From assembly GCA_011050175.1 (NCBI GenBank), contig DRGF01000176.1, positions 1 to 7,403 on the forward strand: a stretch of DNA of 7,403 nucleotides, read 5' to 3'. Positions 5,776-7,403 of this stretch are shown here, one piece after another. A program made the position numbers and the translations under genes. This stretch comes from Thermococcus sp. (GTDB lineage: Archaea; Methanobacteriota_B; Thermococci; Thermococcales; Thermococcaceae). The first letter of the stretch is position 1, and each line of letters starts with the position of its first letter. Under the pieces are notes generated by a model, which was not told the DNA's origin, did no database searches, and saw only the letters and a list, made by a program, of their open reading frames with translations.

Positions 5776-5787
5776 TTTACTATATAG
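5776..5787 (+). promoter_or_regulatory. TATA box for the secreted-protein operon
   Basis: TTTACTATATAG predicts a transcript start near 5808 and a leader of about 155 bases. A second candidate, TTTAGGTATATC at 5886-5897, would start transcription near 5917 and give a leader of about 45 bases. I cannot decide between them; both could be used. Confidence 0.45.
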
Positions 5788-5811
5788 CACAACATGCAAA
5801 TAGAGTGTGGA

Positions 5812-5830
5812 GCAACCCCATGAGGGTTGC
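5812..5830 (+). promoter_or_regulatory. Hairpin at the start of the long leader
   Basis: GCAACCC (5812-5818) pairs with GGGTTGC (5824-5830) around CATGA, directly after the predicted transcript start from the first TATA box. A weaker hairpin, CCCT/AGGG, follows at about 5830-5840. It could stabilise the 5' end of the transcript or take part in leader switching. Confidence 0.45.
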
Positions 5831-5921
5831 CCTCTAAGGGGCACTGCGTTGATTCCAGTAGACAGTGTTGATTGAGTGTTCGTGGTTTAGGTATATCCTC
5901 ACCACGCTCGATGGGCCTGTT

Positions 5922-5955
5922 CACTGTTGTCCCACAGTGCCTCCTCGAAGGAGGC
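5922..5955 (+). promoter_or_regulatory. Tandem hairpins that hide the ribosome site of the first secreted protein
   Basis: CACTGT (5922-5927) pairs with ACAGTG (5934-5939), and then GCCTCCT (5939-5945) pairs with AGGAGGC (5949-5955) around CGA. The second hairpin contains the whole AAGGAGG ribosome site for the TTG start at 5963. The copy of ACAGTG at 5862-5867 could compete for CACTGT, so alternative folds are possible. Control of translation is the likely role, by inference. Confidence 0.55.
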
Positions 5956-5962
5956 GAAAAAA

Positions 5963-6580
5963 TTGAGGAAGAATATTGCCCTTGGAATTTTTGGCCTGAT
6001 AGTGGCATTCGGTCTCGTGTTGGGAGCGGGAGCCAACTTCAGGGACTACAACGCTGACAGGAGCGTCCACTGGGACATCGTCAGCGACGATAACGAACTC
6101 ATTGACCTGACGCCCATTCAGCCCTACGCGTACATAAACGATGGCGGCGTTTTGGTGGTTGATATAAGCCCGGACAACCCGCACTACCCAGGCTACGGCC
6201 AGGGCCTAAGCCCGAACTCGGAGTACAACTTTGACGAGGTCTTTGAGGTAAGCAACGACCTTTGGGAGGACAACATGACCATAGTCGTCAGGATAACCAA
6301 CACTAACCCTGAGATTCAGTTCTACGGCGCGGATATGGACGTCCACGACGCCAGCACCGGCGCAGTTGTTTACGCCAGCAACATGGCCAAGAACGACGTC
6401 TGCTTTGTTGTCGGCCCGGGAGAGGCCGTTAAGGTCGGCATGGACTTTACCGTTGGGAACTACCTGAGCAACACGACATTCCCAGTTACGGAGAGCAGCA
6501 CCATACACATCCAGGCATGGAGACTCGGGACCGAGCCCAGCGACCTAGTTGGCAAGTGCGGTCAGCCAGTGAGTCCGTGA
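5963..6580 (+). CDS. Secreted DUF1102/TasA-camelysin-like filament subunit, paralogue 1
   Basis: A 205-residue exported protein. Residues 1-24 form a signal peptide: basic RKN, a hydrophobic core ALGIFGLIVAFGLVLG, then the cleavage region GAGANFRDY. The mature part starts with RSVHWDIVSDDNELIDLT, which resembles the archaeal DUF1102 family; the signal shape and beta-rich, Asp/Asn-rich body resemble TasA/camelysin proteins, which are cut by SipW-type peptidases and build extracellular fibres. N-glycosylation sequons are N104-M-T and N170-T-T, and Cys147 and Cys199 could form a disulfide. The start is TTG at 5963, with AAGGAGG about 8 bases before it; an upstream TTG at 5927 would put extra charged residues before the signal. 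The second paralogue starts 14 bases after its stop and a signal peptidase gene follows. Export is clear; the family call is likely; filament formation is inferred. Confidence 0.8.
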   Translation: MRKNIALGIFGLIVAFGLVLGAGANFRDYNADRSVHWDIVSDDNELIDLTPIQPYAYINDGGVLVVDISPDNPHYPGYGQGLSPNSEYNFDEVFEVSNDLWEDNMTIVVRITNTNPEIQFYGADMDVHDASTGAVVYASNMAKNDVCFVVGPGEAVKVGMDFTVGNYLSNTTFPVTESSTIHIQAWRLGTEPSDLVGKCGQPVSP

Positions 6581-6594
6581 AGGAGGAATGAAAG

Positions 6595-7131
6595 ATGAAT
6601 AAACTATTTGGATTGGCTTTACTGATGGTTGGAATGCTCCTGGCCGTTGGTGCAGGCGCCAACTTCAGGTACTACTCAGCCGACAGGACTGCTTCGTTCG
6701 ATGTCGTCTCTGACGACAACGAGCTGATCGACCTCACTGCACTCCAGCCCTACGTGACCTACGATGCCGGTGAGCTTTACGTCGACATCAGCCAGTACAA
6801 CCCGAACCACCCAACTGGTGGGGGAACGGGTATGAGCCCGAACACCACCTATGTCTTTGAGGAGATGTTCCAAGTAAGCAACGAGCTCTGGGAGAACAAC
6901 GAAACCACCTATCCGATATGCGTCACCATAAAGACAGAGCACGATGATGTGATGATCTTCGCGGGTGACTACGACAACATGATAGCCGGACCCGGCAACA
7001 ACATTCAGTTCACAGTTGAACACGGAAACCCGATTCCGATTGGAATGATATTCGACAACACAAACTCGACAATTGGTCAGTACCAGTTCCAGATGAGCAT
7101 TGAGGCCGTTGCCGGAGCTTGCAACCAGTGA
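6595..7131 (+). CDS. Secreted DUF1102/TasA-camelysin-like filament subunit, paralogue 2
   Basis: A 178-residue paralogue of the preceding protein. The signal peptide is residues 1-22 (NKLFGLALLMVGMLLAVGAGA), followed by NFRYYSADR and FDVVSDDNELIDLT, nearly the same as in paralogue 1. Both also share the QPY, VDIS, MSPN/LSPN and QVSNELWE/EVSNDLWE positions. The C-terminal half diverges and is shorter. Cys109 and Cys176 mirror the paired positions of paralogue 1. Sequons are N83-T-T, N102-E-T and N157-S-T, so the mature protein is probably glycosylated outside the cell. The start is ATG at 6595 with GGAGG 8 bases before it, in the same transcript as paralogue 1. The pair arose by tandem duplication; two different subunits in one operon suggest a major and a minor or capping component, which is inference. 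Confidence 0.82.
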   Translation: MNKLFGLALLMVGMLLAVGAGANFRYYSADRTASFDVVSDDNELIDLTALQPYVTYDAGELYVDISQYNPNHPTGGGTGMSPNTTYVFEEMFQVSNELWENNETTYPICVTIKTEHDDVMIFAGDYDNMIAGPGNNIQFTVEHGNPIPIGMIFDNTNSTIGQYQFQMSIEAVAGACNQ

Positions 7132-7141
7132 TTTCTTTTCG

Positions 7142-7155
7142 GGGGCCTTTGCCCC
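7142..7155 (+). terminator. Small hairpin with T-rich flanks between subunit and peptidase genes
   Basis: GGGGC (7142-7146) pairs with GCCCC (7151-7155) around CTTT. It is preceded by TTTCTTTTC and followed by ATTTC. It could end part of the transcription or protect the 3' end of the subunit message, so that less peptidase than subunit is made. The peptidase has no obvious TATA box of its own, so read-through is expected. Confidence 0.4.
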
Positions 7156-7182
7156 ATTTCTAGCCTTTGAGAAGGGATAGCA

Positions 7183-7403
7183 ATGAAAAAACTGATTGAG
7201 AATGTAGCAATAGTGTTGATGCTCATATTCCTGGCCGCGTCAGTGGCGGGATTCATCCTTGATAGGCCTGTTCTGGTTTCTTACGCATACTCCGAGAGCA
7301 TGACGCCGACCATAGACAAAGGCGACCTCTTTTTCATAAACCCCCTCTCAAAGGCTGGAGACGTCGGTGATATAATAATCTTCCACCGACGCGATGGATG
7401 GAC
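7183..7403 (+). CDS. Type I signal peptidase (S26, SipW/Sec11-like), C-terminus off the right edge
   Basis: The first 73 codons run off the right edge. One N-terminal membrane helix (about residues 8-26, VAIVLMLIFLAASVAGFIL) is followed by the catalytic serine motif YSESMTPTI with Ser39, then KGDLFFIN and the family box GDIIIF (62-67). Archaeal enzymes of this group are ER/SipW-like and use a Ser/His or Ser/Asp arrangement; the second catalytic residue is beyond the edge. The active site faces outside the membrane. The start is ATG at 7183; GGGAT 5 bases before it is a moderate ribosome site. Its place after two SipW-type substrates suggests a dedicated maturation enzyme for them instead of the general housekeeping peptidase, but the second copy cannot be checked here. 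Confidence 0.88.
   Translation, partial: MKKLIENVAIVLMLIFLAASVAGFILDRPVLVSYAYSESMTPTIDKGDLFFINPLSKAGDVGDIIIFHRRDGW

Noticed and set aside
5794..5837. Two tiny overlapping frames (9 and 5 codons) in the leader of the secreted-protein operon
   Set aside because: The first begins before the predicted transcript start, neither has a convincing ribosome site, and such short frames arise by chance.
5927..5962. Longer start (TTG at 5927) for the first secreted protein
   Set aside because: It lacks a ribosome site and puts a charged stretch before the signal peptide; the TTG at 5963 has AAGGAGG 8 bases before it and matches the paralogue start.

Overview
This window looks like chromosomal DNA of a hyperthermophilic euryarchaeon of the Thermococcales, most likely Thermococcus. 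The reasons are the archaeal TATA boxes about 25 bases before very short leaders, Shine-Dalgarno sites of the GGAGG/GGTGAT type, tRNA genes that encode their own CCA end, and a 352-residue dolichol-phosphate mannose synthase with the domain order and length of the Pyrococcus furiosus enzyme. This assignment comes from reading the sequence; no search was run.

Left part (1-3769, all minus strand): an M28-type zinc aminopeptidase whose C-terminal end lies off the left edge; a two-gene unit of a KaiC/RAD55-like ATPase followed by a small charged protein of unknown function; and a fused GT2-GtrA dolichol-phosphate mannose synthase. Each of the three transcription units has its own recognisable TATA box.

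Middle part (3811-5034): tRNA-Pro(CGG) and tRNA-Gln(CTG) on the plus strand, with about 630 non-coding bases between them that are packed with perfect inverted repeats. About 400 non-coding bases follow tRNA-Gln; they contain a 19-base palindrome and end in a promoter. The TATA box before tRNA-Pro appears to serve both tRNA-Pro (plus) and the mannose synthase (minus).

Right part (5035-7403, all plus strand): this is the most interesting section. A 71-residue winged-helix protein and a winged-helix protein with two C-terminal membrane helices form a regulator pair. After a 273-base gap with a perfect 19-base palindrome, a TATA box and a highly structured leader come two paralogous secreted proteins (205 and 178 residues) that look like DUF1102 / TasA-camelysin-type filament subunits. 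They are followed by a type I signal peptidase cut by the right edge. My reading is a regulated export and assembly locus for an extracellular filament or biofilm matrix: the membrane-bound regulator senses, the palindromes are operator candidates, the pair are structural subunits, and the peptidase matures them. The Shine-Dalgarno site of the first subunit lies inside a perfect 7-base-pair hairpin, which suggests translational control. The layout is visible in the sequence; the filament function is inference.
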